DNA of 64,000 bases. Origin: Mesorhizobium amorphae. Its GTDB lineage: Bacteria; Pseudomonadota; Alphaproteobacteria; Rhizobiales; Rhizobiaceae. Below, one piece after another: positions 24,597 through 34,446 of the stretch. Position 1 is the stretch's first letter. Every line of letters starts with the position of its first letter. A model generated the notes under the pieces. The model saw only the letters and a program-made list of their open reading frames with translations, had not been told where the DNA came from and searched no databases. The stretch is taken from assembly GCF_014843845.1 (NCBI RefSeq), contig NZ_JHQS01000051.1:62001-126000 (forward strand), in the 5' to 3' direction. A program made the translations under genes and the position numbers.

Positions 24597-25625
24597 GTGA
24601 GCAAACCGCGCTCGCGCCGTGGCGGCGGCCGGCCGACCATCGCCGATGTGGCGCGCAGGGCCGGCGTCGGCGCGATCACCGTATCGCGGGCGCTGCGCGA
24701 ACCGGGACGCGTCTCGGAAGATCTGCGCCGCCAGATCCAGGCTGCCGTCGACGAACTTGGCTATGTGCCCGACCCGAACGCGCGTGCGCTCGCCTCGGCG
24801 CGCGCCGAGGTGTTCGGCGTGCTGGTGCCGTCGCTGACCAACAACGTCTTCGCCGAGGTGGTGCGCGGCATCTACGACAGCCTGTCGGACAGTCCGTTCC
24901 GCATCCAGCTCGGCAACACGCACTATTCCGGCCTCGAGGAAGAGCGCCTGTTGCAGGTGTTCGGTCCGCAGCGTCCGGCGGCGCTGATCGTGGCGGGCAT
25001 CGACCAGACGCCGACTGCGCGCAGATTGCTCGAGACGGCCGGCTGTCCGGTCGTGCAAGTGATGGAGACCGGGCCCGATCCGGTCGACATGCTGGTCGGC
25101 TTCTCGCATCTCGACGGCGGCCGTGCCGCAACGGAGCACATGATCGAAGCAGGTTACCGCCGGATCGGCTTCATCGGCGCGCGCATGGACCCGCGCTCGC
25201 AGCGGCGCCTGGCCGGATATCGCACGGCGATGGAGACAGCCAGCCTGTTCGATCCTCGGCTGGTGACAACCACGCCGGTGCCCTCCAGCATACCGCTCGG
25301 CCGCGAGCTGTTTCGCGATGCGCTGGCAAAGGTGCCGACGCTCGAGGGGGTTTTCTGCAACAATGACGACATCGCTCTCGGTGTGCTGTTCGAGTGCCAC
25401 CGTGCCGCCATCGCGGTGCCGAAGACCATCGGCATCACTGGCTTCAACGATCTCGACATGATGCAGTCGGCGTTTCCGTCGATCACCAGCATCCGCACGC
25501 CCCGCTACGAAATCGGCCGACGCGCGGTTGCGATGGCGCTGGCAGCGATCTCGGGGAAGAGGCCGGAACAACGGATCGTCGACCTCGGTTTCGAGCTCAG
25601 GCGCCGCGAGAGCACAGCGCGTTGA
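24597..25625 (+). CDS. LacI-family regulator, GntR (gluconate repressor)-like
   Basis: 342 residues from the GTG at 24597. The helix-turn-helix is RPTIADVARRAGVGAITVSRALREPGRVS, followed by the hinge VDELGYVPDPNARALASARAEVFGVLVPSLTNNVFAEVVRGI, a form typical of gluconate repressors. The rest is a periplasmic-binding-type effector domain ending GITGFNDLDMMQSAFPSITSIRTPRYEIG. A perfect LacI-type palindrome (25670-25683) lies 45 bp after its stop, in front of an ABC transporter operon ending in gluconokinase, so it very likely represses that operon until a gluconate-type ligand binds. Confidence 0.88.
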   Translation: MSKPRSRRGGGRPTIADVARRAGVGAITVSRALREPGRVSEDLRRQIQAAVDELGYVPDPNARALASARAEVFGVLVPSLTNNVFAEVVRGIYDSLSDSPFRIQLGNTHYSGLEEERLLQVFGPQRPAALIVAGIDQTPTARRLLETAGCPVVQVMETGPDPVDMLVGFSHLDGGRAATEHMIEAGYRRIGFIGARMDPRSQRRLAGYRTAMETASLFDPRLVTTTPVPSSIPLGRELFRDALAKVPTLEGVFCNNDDIALGVLFECHRAAIAVPKTIGITGFNDLDMMQSAFPSITSIRTPRYEIGRRAVAMALAAISGKRPEQRIVDLGFELRRRESTAR

Positions 25626-25669
25626 AACACGCAGAAGCGACTGTGCGAATGCCGGTTTACACAATTTCT

Positions 25670-25683
25670 TGGTAGCGCTACCA
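25670..25683. promoter_or_regulatory. LacI-family operator
   Basis: TGGTAGCGCTACCA is a perfect 14-bp palindrome with the central GC typical of LacI-family operators. It lies between the LacI gene and the transporter operon. Confidence 0.8.
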
Positions 25684-25720
25684 TCCCCTTCGCATGGGAC
25701 CTCGAAGCAAAGTCAAAGAC

Positions 25721-25767
25721 TGTTTATTATATATAAGCGACAGCTTAAGCTTGTTTATTATGTATAA
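25721..25767. repeat. 16-bp direct repeat at a 31-bp spacing in an A+T-rich promoter block
   Basis: TGTTTATTATATATAA (25721-25736) and TGTTTATTATGTATAA (25752-25767) differ at one base. They flank the palindrome AGCTTAAGCT (25742-25751). The spacing equals three helical turns, as expected for two proteins bound on the same face. Confidence 0.75.
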
Positions 25768-25930
25768 TATGATAGTTTTTGCATTCGCCTGAGCGGCGAC
25801 GGAGGAGGGGATCGGGTCGGCATGCGGCCACCCGGAAGGCGCGGTTGGCAAGGCGGGAGGTGCCTTGGCCAAGCCAGGCGCGAGACGTCACGACACATAC
25901 CAACAAGAACTGCAACTGGGAGGAATATCG

Positions 25931-27055
25931 ATGATCAAGTCACTCGTTGGTGGCATCGTTGCCGCCACTGCATTCGTCATGTTGAGTTCGTCGGCGATCG
26001 CCGAACCTGAAATCGTCAAGGGCCCGGCCGCCGAGCCGGACTGCTTCGCGCCCTGGGCGGCCGACACGCAGTTCTTCAAGTTCCCCAGGAAGGAAGGCCC
26101 CTACCGCATCGCGCTGGCCAACGGCTATATCGCCAACACCTGGCGCATCCAGATGATCCAGACGGCAAAGGCCTATGCCGCACAAAAGGACGTCGCGGCG
26201 AAATTGAAGGAATTCAAGGTCGTATCGACCGGTGAGGACGTGCCGGCGCAGATCTCCGCGATCAACAACTTCATCGATTCCGGTTTTGATGCGATCGTCG
26301 TCAACGCGCAGAACCCGACCGCTTTCGGGCCGGTCATCAAGCGCGCCAAGGAAGCCGGCGTCGTGCTGGTCGCCTTCGACAACATCCTCGACACCAAGGA
26401 CGCCATCAACGTCAATGTCGATCAGAAGGGCCTTGGCGAGTTGTGGGCCAACTGGCTGGTCAAGCATGTGCCGAACGGCGGCAAGGTGCTCGAAGTGCGC
26501 GGCGTTGCCGGCACGTCAGTCGACACCGACCGCCACAACGGCATCCATGAAGTCCTCAACGCTTCCGGCAAGAAGTGGGAGGTGACCGAAGTCGTCGGCA
26601 AGTGGGACGACGGCGTGGCGCAGAAGGCCACGGCCGACGCCATCGCCACCAACGGTCCCTTCGACGCCATCACCGGACAGGGTGGCGACACCGGCATCGT
26701 GCAGGCGATGATCGATGCCAAGCACGCTTTCGTGCCCTTCGGCGGCGAGACCGAGAACGGCTTCCGCAAATTCTGCGCGGCGCATGCCGCCGACGGGTTG
26801 AAATGCTCTTCGGCCGGCACCGGCCCCGCCCAGGTGGCGGTTGCCATCAAGACGGCGATCGCCGCACTCGAGGGTGAGGTCGTGCCGCAGTCGGTGAAGC
26901 TGCCCTTAGCCATCGTCGAGGATCCGAATTTCAAGGAAGGCCAGGACTACTTCCCCGACCAGTCCGACAATTTCTTCGTCGGCAATGCCTTCCCGACCTG
27001 CGGCATCAATTTCACCGCGCAGGAAATCATGGGCCAGACCAAGGCGGACCAATAG
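25931..27055 (+). CDS. Periplasmic binding protein of a CUT2 sugar or sugar-acid ABC transporter
   Basis: 374 residues. The signal peptide is MIKSLVGGIVAATAFVMLSSSAIA, cleaved before EPEIVKG. The fold is of the ribose-binding type (YRIALANGYIANTWRIQMIQTAKAYA, GFDAIVVNAQNPTAFGPVIKRAKEAG, VVLVAFDN). It is longer than typical ribose-binding proteins (about 290) because of an N-terminal segment with FAPWAADTQFFKF, seen in a separate subgroup. The start at 25931 has a clear GGGAGGA. As first gene of an operon with an ATPase, two permeases and gluconokinase, under a gluconate-type LacI regulator, it probably binds gluconate or a related sugar acid. That is inference from context. Confidence 0.9.
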   Translation: MIKSLVGGIVAATAFVMLSSSAIAEPEIVKGPAAEPDCFAPWAADTQFFKFPRKEGPYRIALANGYIANTWRIQMIQTAKAYAAQKDVAAKLKEFKVVSTGEDVPAQISAINNFIDSGFDAIVVNAQNPTAFGPVIKRAKEAGVVLVAFDNILDTKDAINVNVDQKGLGELWANWLVKHVPNGGKVLEVRGVAGTSVDTDRHNGIHEVLNASGKKWEVTEVVGKWDDGVAQKATADAIATNGPFDAITGQGGDTGIVQAMIDAKHAFVPFGGETENGFRKFCAAHAADGLKCSSAGTGPAQVAVAIKTAIAALEGEVVPQSVKLPLAIVEDPNFKEGQDYFPDQSDNFFVGNAFPTCGINFTAQEIMGQTKADQ

Positions 27056-27114
27056 AAAGCACGCTCGGCGCCGGTCGCTTGCAATCTCAATCGTAAGACT
27101 GCCTCGGAGGACCG

Positions 27115-28658
<1,544 letters not shown>

Positions 28659-28662
<4 letters not shown>

Positions 28663-29639
28663 AAGATTGGCGCTACTGGCTTGCCGAACAGCGCGGAACG
28701 CTGCTGGCGTTCGGCATCTTCATCGCCATGTTCGTCATCTACACGACGAACCATCCGGCGGGCTTCACCGCCAATGTCGTCCAGACGGCCTCGAACAAGG
28801 GCGTGCTGCTGGCCTTCGTCGCCATGGCGCAGACGCTGGTGGTGATCACCGCAGGCATCGACCTCTCGGTCGGCATGATCTTCACGCTGACCAACTGCCT
28901 GGCGTCCTGGCTGGTCATCGGCACCGGCATCGAGACCGCTTTCGGGGTCGTTGCCGTGCTTGGCACCGGGCTGCTGTGCGGGGCGATCAACGGCGCCATC
29001 GTCATCTACGGGCGCCTGCAGCCGATCGTCGCCACCATCGCCACCGGTGCCGTCTATTTCGGCATCGCGCTGCTGCTACGGCCATTTCCGGGCGGTTCGG
29101 TCAATGAGGATCTTGCCGACGCGCTGACCGGGCGCCTGTTCGGCGTCGTGCCGGCAAGCCTGGTCGTGCTGCTCGCCGTCGTGCTTATCGTCTGGGTGCC
29201 GTTCAGCCGCTCGGTGCTCGGCCGCGCGGCTTACGCGGCCGGCTCCTCAGAAACGGCCGCCTACATGTCCGGGGTGCCGATCCGGCGCGGCAAGTTTGCC
29301 GCCTATGCGCTTGCCGGGCTGCTGGCGGCGATCGGCGGACTGTTCCTCACCTTCTTCACCTATACGGGCGATGCCGCCTATGCCAGCGGCAACGCCTACA
29401 CGCTGTTTTCGATCGCTGCAGTGGTGCTCGGCGGCGTCTCGCTGTTCGGCGGCAAGGGCAGCGCCATTGGTGCCATCTTCGGCGCGCTCGCCTTCCGCAC
29501 CATCGGCGACCTGCTCTTCGTCTTCGATTTCGATCCGCTCTGGCAGCCGCTGTTCCAGGGCGTCATTCTCCTGATCGCGGTCAGCCTTGGCGCCTTCGCC
29601 CTTTTCAGAGTCCGCAACCGGCTGGAGTGGTTCCTGTGA
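28659..29639 (+). CDS. Sugar ABC transporter permease 1 (CUT2)
   Basis: 326 residues, highly hydrophobic, with the CUT2 segment LVVITAGIDLSVGMIFTLTNCLASW and the C-terminal VVLGGVSLFGGKGSAIGAIFGALAFRTI. It starts with GTG at 28659 overlapping the ATPase stop. Having two different permeases (this and 29636) suggests a heterodimeric channel, less common in this class than a homodimer. Confidence 0.92.
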
Positions 29640-30622
29640 GCGAGACGACGATGAACGGCATCGCCAACCGTATGCCCAAATTCATCCGCCGCGCTGACCC
29701 GGCCGTCGTCACTGCCTTTGCCTGCATCGTGCTCTTGCTGTTTCTCGGCAGCCTCTATTCGCGCAGCTTCCTGTCGCCCGAATATCTCCTGCAGCAGCTC
29801 AAGGTGGCGTCATTCCTCGGCGTCATCGCCACCGGCATGATGCTGGTCATCCTGCTCGGCCAGATCGACCTGTCGGTGCCGTGGTCGGTGGCGGTCGGCG
29901 CCATGATGGCCTGTGCGGCGGCGGCTTACGGTCCCGTCGGCGTGGCGCTCGCTATTCCGTTCGGCATTTTCTGCGGGGTTGCGATCGGCGTCGTCAACGG
30001 CATCGGCGTTGCCTATCTGCGCATTCCCTCGATGATCATCACATTGGCCACCAACGCCGTCGCGCAAGGTTTGATGGTGGTCTACACTGGAGGCTTCTCG
30101 CCACAGGATTCGGCGACAGGAGCGATGCGCTACCTGGCGACCGGCTTCGCCATCCCGGCGGTTCCCAACGCCGTCATCATCTGGGCGCTGATCGGCGCGG
30201 CGATGGTCTTCGTGCTGACCCGCACCGGCTTCGGCCGCACCGTCTATGGCATCGGCAACCGCGAGCGCGCCGCCTATCTATCCGGCATCGACACAAGGCG
30301 TGTGGTGATGATCGCCTTTGCCGTTTCCGGCGGCCTCTCTGCTTTCGGCGGCGTGCTTCTGGCTGGCTATGCCTCCAAGGCGGCGCAGTCGATGGGCGAT
30401 GCCTATCTGTTGCCGTCGATCGCCGCGGTGGTGCTCGGCGGCACCTCGATCCTCGGCGGGCGCGGTTCCTATCTCGGCACGGTGGCTGGCGTGATCCTGA
30501 TCACGCTGCTGCAGTCCATTCTTTCGGTCATGCAGATGCCGGAAGCGGGGCGGCAGATCATCTACGGTGTCGTCATCGTCGCCATGCTGCTGCTCTACGG
30601 CCGCGCGCCGGCAAGCCGCTGA
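29636..30622 (+). CDS. Sugar ABC transporter permease 2 (CUT2)
   Basis: 328 residues from a GTG at 29636 that overlaps the previous stop (GTGA); an ATG at 29651 is an alternative. It shows the same family features as permease 1 (MMLVILLGQIDLSVPWSVAVGAMM; VVLGGTSILGGRGSYLGTVAGVILITLLQSIL) but is clearly a diverged paralogue. It lies 3 bp before the gluconokinase GTG, so the whole unit is translationally coupled. Confidence 0.92.
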   Translation: MSETTMNGIANRMPKFIRRADPAVVTAFACIVLLLFLGSLYSRSFLSPEYLLQQLKVASFLGVIATGMMLVILLGQIDLSVPWSVAVGAMMACAAAAYGPVGVALAIPFGIFCGVAIGVVNGIGVAYLRIPSMIITLATNAVAQGLMVVYTGGFSPQDSATGAMRYLATGFAIPAVPNAVIIWALIGAAMVFVLTRTGFGRTVYGIGNRERAAYLSGIDTRRVVMIAFAVSGGLSAFGGVLLAGYASKAAQSMGDAYLLPSIAAVVLGGTSILGGRGSYLGTVAGVILITLLQSILSVMQMPEAGRQIIYGVVIVAMLLLYGRAPASR

Positions 30623-30625
30623 GCC

Positions 30626-31186
30626 GTGGACGAGAAGGCAACACCGCCGGCACCGGCGCGAGCAGACGAGACCCAACAGGTGTCGGTCATCGTTGTGATG
30701 GGGGTCGCCGGCAGCGGCAAGTCGGCAGTCGGCGAGGCCCTGGCCGAAGCCCTGGGCGCGGCTTTCGTGGAAGGCGACAGGCTGCATCCGCCCGAAAATG
30801 TCGCTCGCATGGCGAGCGGCGAACCACTCACCGATGCGCTGCGCGCAGGCTGGCTCGACGCCATCGGCCAGCGCATAGCTGGCTCCCTCGCCGGCGGACA
30901 AAGCGTCGTCGCCGCCTGCTCGGCGCTGAAGCGCAGCTATCGCGACCGGTTGCGCGGTTTTTGCGCCGACATCGTTTTCGTCTACCTGGAGATCGACCGC
31001 GAAACCGCCAGGCAGCGCGTCGGCCACCGCAAGGGGCATTTCATGCCGGCAAGCCTGGTCGACAGCCAGTTCGCCATCCTGGAAGCGCCGGCGCCGGATG
31101 AACGCGCCCTGACCCTCGACGGCACCGGCTCCATCTCCGACATCGTCACCGGGACCGTCGGCCTGCTGGGTCGCAAGACCTTATGA
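30626..31186 (+). CDS. gntK: Gluconokinase (GntK/IdnK type)
   Basis: 186 residues. Walker A is VMGVAGSGKSAVGEALAEAL near residue 24, then FVEGDRLHPPENVARMASGEPLTDALRAGWLDAI, VAACSALKRSYRDRLR and GHFMPASLVDSQFAILEAP, the full set of landmarks for this kinase. It phosphorylates gluconate to 6-phosphogluconate for the Entner-Doudoroff or pentose phosphate route. The extra 18 N-terminal residues before the P loop are proline/alanine-rich. It closes the transporter operon, which makes gluconate the best guess for the transported compound. Its last 6 bases overlap the convergent acyltransferase gene. Confidence 0.93.
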   Translation: MDEKATPPAPARADETQQVSVIVVMGVAGSGKSAVGEALAEALGAAFVEGDRLHPPENVARMASGEPLTDALRAGWLDAIGQRIAGSLAGGQSVVAACSALKRSYRDRLRGFCADIVFVYLEIDRETARQRVGHRKGHFMPASLVDSQFAILEAPAPDERALTLDGTGSISDIVTGTVGLLGRKTL

Positions 31187-32332
31187 GGTCCCCGTCTCGC
31201 TTTCCGTCACGTCGTCCGAGCGCTCGGTGAGCCTCGGGGCGGCGGACCATGCCATCATCTGCTCGGGATGCAGCTTCAGCGCTTCGAGGACGCGGTCGCG
31301 CTTGAGCAGGATGTAGCGCGCCTGCAGTTCCAGGTTCTTTGCCGCCATGTCCTTCGTCGCGGGCGCGGCCGATGCCGGCTTTTCCCCCGCCACGAGTTCG
31401 GGACTGATGACCGCCCGGTAGTCGCGGAAGGGGACGATCTCGAAGGTCGACATCGCAAACAGCGCCGTGCCGCCTCTGGCGGCGAAATTCGCCGGCGCCG
31501 AGGCCAGATGGGCCCAGCCGCTTTCGCCGATGGCGGCCTCGGTGAATGTCGTGCCGGCGTGGATGGTGTTGGTCATCAGGATGATGCCGTTTTCCCTGAG
31601 AATCCTTTGCATGCGCACGGTCACCTGATAGGCGTCGCCGCGCTCGAACACGACCCGACTCTTCAGGAAGCGGTTCTCCACCACGACCAGCGGCCGGTTC
31701 AGAAAGCGCAGGCCGAAGATCGTGTCCGAGAAGCCGTGGAAATCGACGCTCACCTGGTGGGCTTCGACGCCGGCTTCGTGCAATGCGCGCTTGCCGATGA
31801 TGGTCTGGGCGGTGAACTGATCGCACCAGATGATGGCGCCGCGGCCGCGCTTCAGCGCAGCAACCAGGCCTTCGAACCCCTCCAGCCGGATCGCCGGCGA
31901 CCAGCCCCAGCCGGTCAGGTGCGCGGCAAGCAGCAGCTGCCGGCGATGGGTGGCGGCAAGCAGGCCCCGGAACAGCGCCTCCGGGTCGATGCCGCTGCCA
32001 AGCACCGCGCGGACCGCGGCTGCGTAGCGCGAAAAGTCCTTGCGGAGATGCCGCTTCAACCGGAGCTTCGAAGTCCAGCCGCAGATTGATGTCCACCAGG
32101 CGACAGGCAGCACCGCAGCGACAGCGAGATAGAAGCCGAGCAGCAGGCTCTCGCGAAAATCCCGGTTCGAGAAGCGGCGCAGCTTGCCGGGCCTGACCAG
32201 CTTGCGGCTGAAGAACCGCACCGGCTCGCCGCGCTCCGGGACGAGCACGTCGGCGATGATTTCGGTGTGGTAGCTGGCGGCGGATGGTGCGCGGTTGGCC
32301 CTACGGGATTTTCCGAACCACGGCAGCTTCAT
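31181..32332 (-). CDS. LpxL/HtrB-like acyltransferase fold protein with an altered catalytic motif
   Basis: 383 residues from the ATG at 32332 (MKLPWFG). After an N-terminal hydrophobic segment (ESLLLGFYLAVAAVLPVAWW) comes an arrangement like lipid A late acyltransferases: FSRYAAAVRAVL, a strand where these enzymes have HFGNWE but which reads IIWCDQFTAQT here, then ILRENGIILMTNTIHAG and ASAPANFAARGGTALFAMSTFE. The expected HX4(D/E) catalytic pair therefore appears to be D and Q. It may have lost acyltransferase activity or use a different chemistry. The C-terminal end (ERVLEAL-type helix, LHPEQMMAWSAAP) is normal for the group. It is convergent with gntK, and the Rrf2 gene lies on its 5' side. 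Confidence 0.7.
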   Translation of the reverse strand: MKLPWFGKSRRANRAPSAASYHTEIIADVLVPERGEPVRFFSRKLVRPGKLRRFSNRDFRESLLLGFYLAVAAVLPVAWWTSICGWTSKLRLKRHLRKDFSRYAAAVRAVLGSGIDPEALFRGLLAATHRRQLLLAAHLTGWGWSPAIRLEGFEGLVAALKRGRGAIIWCDQFTAQTIIGKRALHEAGVEAHQVSVDFHGFSDTIFGLRFLNRPLVVVENRFLKSRVVFERGDAYQVTVRMQRILRENGIILMTNTIHAGTTFTEAAIGESGWAHLASAPANFAARGGTALFAMSTFEIVPFRDYRAVISPELVAGEKPASAAPATKDMAAKNLELQARYILLKRDRVLEALKLHPEQMMAWSAAPRLTERSDDVTESETGTS

Positions 32333-32455
32333 CCGATCGGTGTCTCGCCTGTTCCTGGGTTGCGCCCAAAAGCCTCTACTGCGTCCGCAGCGGCGGCGCA
32401 ATTGGGTGCCAGACGGGGTGTTGGGCGCCGAACAGATGGAAAGCCGGAACTTCGG

Positions 32456-32905
32456 TCAGATCTGTGAGGTCAGTTCGACCGGGAAATCGTCATTGTCGGC
32501 GTCGCGCATGGCGGCGAGGCTGCGGTTGTCGAGCACCTCGGCGATTGCCTGGCGCACCTCCAGCATCATGTGCCGGACCTGGCAGGTCGCCTCGTCGCAG
32601 TCCTCGCAGCGCTGATATTGCGTGCGGCTGGCGCAAGGGATCGGCGCCAGCGGCCCGTCGAGGACGCGCACGACATGGCCGATCTTGATCTCGGAGGCCG
32701 GCCGGGCGAGGCGATAGCCGCCTTCCTTACCCTTGCGGCTCTGGACGAAGCCGGCGTTGCGCAGTTCGCCCAGAATGGCGTCGAGGAATTTCTTCGGGAT
32801 GTTGTTGGCGACGGCGATGTCGTTGACGAAGGCCAGCTGGCCAACCGGCAGGCCGGAAAGATGCACGAGGGCCTTGAGGCCGTATTTGCCCTTTTTTGTC
32901 AGCAT
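32456..32905 (-). CDS. Rrf2-family transcriptional regulator
   Basis: 149 residues. The winged helix is MLTKKGKYGLKALVHLSGLPVGQLAFVNDIAVANNIPKKFLDAILGELRNAGFVQSRKGKEGGYRLAR. After the dimerisation helix four cysteines occur in CASRTQYQRCEDCDEATCQVR, so a Fe-S or redox sensing role is possible, although the spacing differs from IscR. It lies downstream of the sulfate ABC operon in the same direction, separated by a strong hairpin. Rrf2 members such as CymR regulate sulfur uptake in other bacteria, so control of the neighbouring operon is a reasonable inference. Confidence 0.87.
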   Translation of the reverse strand: MLTKKGKYGLKALVHLSGLPVGQLAFVNDIAVANNIPKKFLDAILGELRNAGFVQSRKGKEGGYRLARPASEIKIGHVVRVLDGPLAPIPCASRTQYQRCEDCDEATCQVRHMMLEVRQAIAEVLDNRSLAAMRDADNDDFPVELTSQI

Positions 32906-33248
32906 GCCCTGATCAACCCATGAAGCCCCAACCACCCGGATCTGGCGGTTGTTTGTGTGCAAATCATGACGTTCTGGCCGCGCAACGCCGTTTCGCGAAA
33001 CAATCCGCCCCGGCGGCAGGGTAGGCACAAACGCGTTGATTCTTTGTAACGTTCTTCACAGATGACGCCGAGATTTCGTCGGAGACGGATTGCCGGCGCA
33101 TGAAACGAAGACAGCCGGCAAAGCCGGCTGTCTTGCCCAGTCCATGAGGCTACGGTCCAGAGCGGTTCAGAAACGCTGACCCGCCCTAACTCTTTGGTTT
33201 TCCACAATTCCGAACGGAAAACCGCTACGCACTTTTCCTGGAATTGCT
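32906..33248. other. Gene-free stretch with a terminator hairpin and a dispersed-repeat-like segment
   Basis: 343 bp between the Rrf2 start and the stop of the sulfate-binding protein gene. It holds the hairpin at 33108-33134 and, at about 33192-33248, a segment with GGTTTTCC/GGAAAACC and CAATTCC/GGAATTG inverted repeats resembling a repeat common in rhizobial intergenic regions. No open frame with a good ribosome-binding site is seen. Confidence 0.6.
33108..33134 (-). terminator. Perfect 12-bp stem hairpin after the sulfate operon
   Basis: AAGACAGCCGGC, a 3-nt loop and GCCGGCTGTCTT, followed on the minus strand by CGTTTC. It separates the sulfate-binding gene from the Rrf2 gene and may end the sulfate transcript. 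Confidence 0.75.
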
Positions 33249-34235
33249 TTAGCGGGCGCCGTAGACCTGGTCGAGCAGGCCGCCAGCGGCGAAGTGTTCG
33301 GCCTGCACCTTGGCCCAGCCGCCGAAAACATCGTCCACCGTCAGCAGGCGGACATCGGGGAACTCGGCCTTGTACTTGGCGGCGACAGCCGCGTCGCGGG
33401 CTCGCAGGCCGTTGCGGGCGGCGATGTCCTGTCCCTCGGGCGTATAGAGGAAGTCGAGATAGGACTTGGCGAGATCGCGCGTGCCGTGCTCATCGGCGAC
33501 CTTGTCGACGATGGCCACCGGGAACTCCGCCAGCAGGCTGACCGAAGGCGTGACCTGTTCGAACTTGTCGTCGCCATATTCCTTGCGGATCCCGCGCGTT
33601 TCCGACTCGAAGGTGATCAGCACGTCGCCGATCTCGCGCTGCACGAAGGTGGTGGTGGCCGCGCGGCCGCCAGTGTCGAAGATCGGTACGTTGTTGAACA
33701 GCTTGGTGACGAACTCCTTCACCTTGGCGTCGTCGCCCTTGAAGGCCTCCTTGGCGTAGGCGGTGGCGGCGAGATAGGTGTAGCGCGCATTGCCCGACGT
33801 CTTCGGATTGGGGAAGATCACCTGGACGTCGTCGCGCACGAGATCGTTCCAGTCCTTGATGTGCTTGGGGTTGCCGGCGCGCACGAGGAAGGACGGCAGC
33901 GAATAGAAGGGCGAGGCGTTGTCGGGGAAATCTTTCTGCCAGTCGGCCGAGACGAGGCCCTTCTTGACCAGGAAATCAACATCGATGACCTGGTTGAAAG
34001 TGACCACATCAGCCTCCAGCCCTTCGGCGATGGCACGCGCCTGGGCGGAGGTGCCGGCATGCGACTGGTCGATGCTCACGCCCGGATGCCCGGCGATGAA
34101 GGCCTTGTTGACTTCGACGAACAGTTCGCGGCCGACGTCGTAGGAGGCATTCAGCAGCCTGTCGGCCGACCAGGCCTGGGAGGATGCGAGAACGAGGGCG
34201 GCAAGCGCTGCGGCGCCAAGCAAAAATCGCTTCAT
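33249..34235 (-). CDS. Sulfate/thiosulfate-binding periplasmic protein (operon-distal copy)
   Basis: 328 residues. The signal peptide is MKRFLLGAAALAALVLASSQAWSA. The mature protein begins DRLLNASYDVGRELFVEVNKAF and has the family hallmarks QSHAGTSAQARAIAEGLEADVVTF and FPNPKTSGNARYTYLAATAY, which line the sulfate site. It presents sulfate to the CysT/CysW/CysA complex. It lies 212 bp after cysA and has its own possible promoter region, while another binding protein heads the operon (37304-38332). The two share the fold and motifs but differ clearly in sequence, so they may differ in ligand or expression. Confidence 0.92.
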   Translation of the reverse strand: MKRFLLGAAALAALVLASSQAWSADRLLNASYDVGRELFVEVNKAFIAGHPGVSIDQSHAGTSAQARAIAEGLEADVVTFNQVIDVDFLVKKGLVSADWQKDFPDNASPFYSLPSFLVRAGNPKHIKDWNDLVRDDVQVIFPNPKTSGNARYTYLAATAYAKEAFKGDDAKVKEFVTKLFNNVPIFDTGGRAATTTFVQREIGDVLITFESETRGIRKEYGDDKFEQVTPSVSLLAEFPVAIVDKVADEHGTRDLAKSYLDFLYTPEGQDIAARNGLRARDAAVAAKYKAEFPDVRLLTVDDVFGGWAKVQAEHFAAGGLLDQVYGAR

Positions 34236-34387
34236 GAAAACAGGCTCCTTGAGAATATCGCGAGGGCGCAAACATAGCCTGACAGGGTCCGGCGAGGCGA
34301 GAGACGCGATCGAGGCTATGACGCCGCTGCCGGAAAAATACCGCTGAAACAGCCGCTTGATAGGATTTTCTTTCAAGCAGAGTCAAA

Positions 34388-34412
34388 CCGCCCATGCCGC
34401 CACAACGGGCGG
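34388..34412 (-). terminator. Hairpin between cysA and the distal sulfate-binding gene
   Basis: CCGCCC (34388-34393) and GGGCGG (34407-34412) pair around a 13-nt loop just after the cysA stop. There is no clear T tract on the minus strand, so it may only attenuate. Confidence 0.4.
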
Positions 34413-34446
34413 CTTTAGGCTTACATCAGGAAATTTCCAAGCTGGC

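Larger units (their letters stand above)
25626..25930. promoter_or_regulatory. Control region of the sugar-acid ABC transporter operon
   Basis: 305 bp between the LacI stop and the binding-protein start. It contains the operator at 25670, an A+T-rich block (25713-25780) unlike its surroundings with a 16-bp direct repeat and a possible -10 TATAAT (25763-25768), and GGGAGGA as ribosome-binding site just before 25931. Confidence 0.65.

Noticed and set aside
25721..25770. tRNA gene or origin of replication in the A+T-rich block
   Set aside because: No cloverleaf with a TTCGA-type arm can be drawn and there are no DnaA boxes or replication genes nearby; it lies in a promoter.
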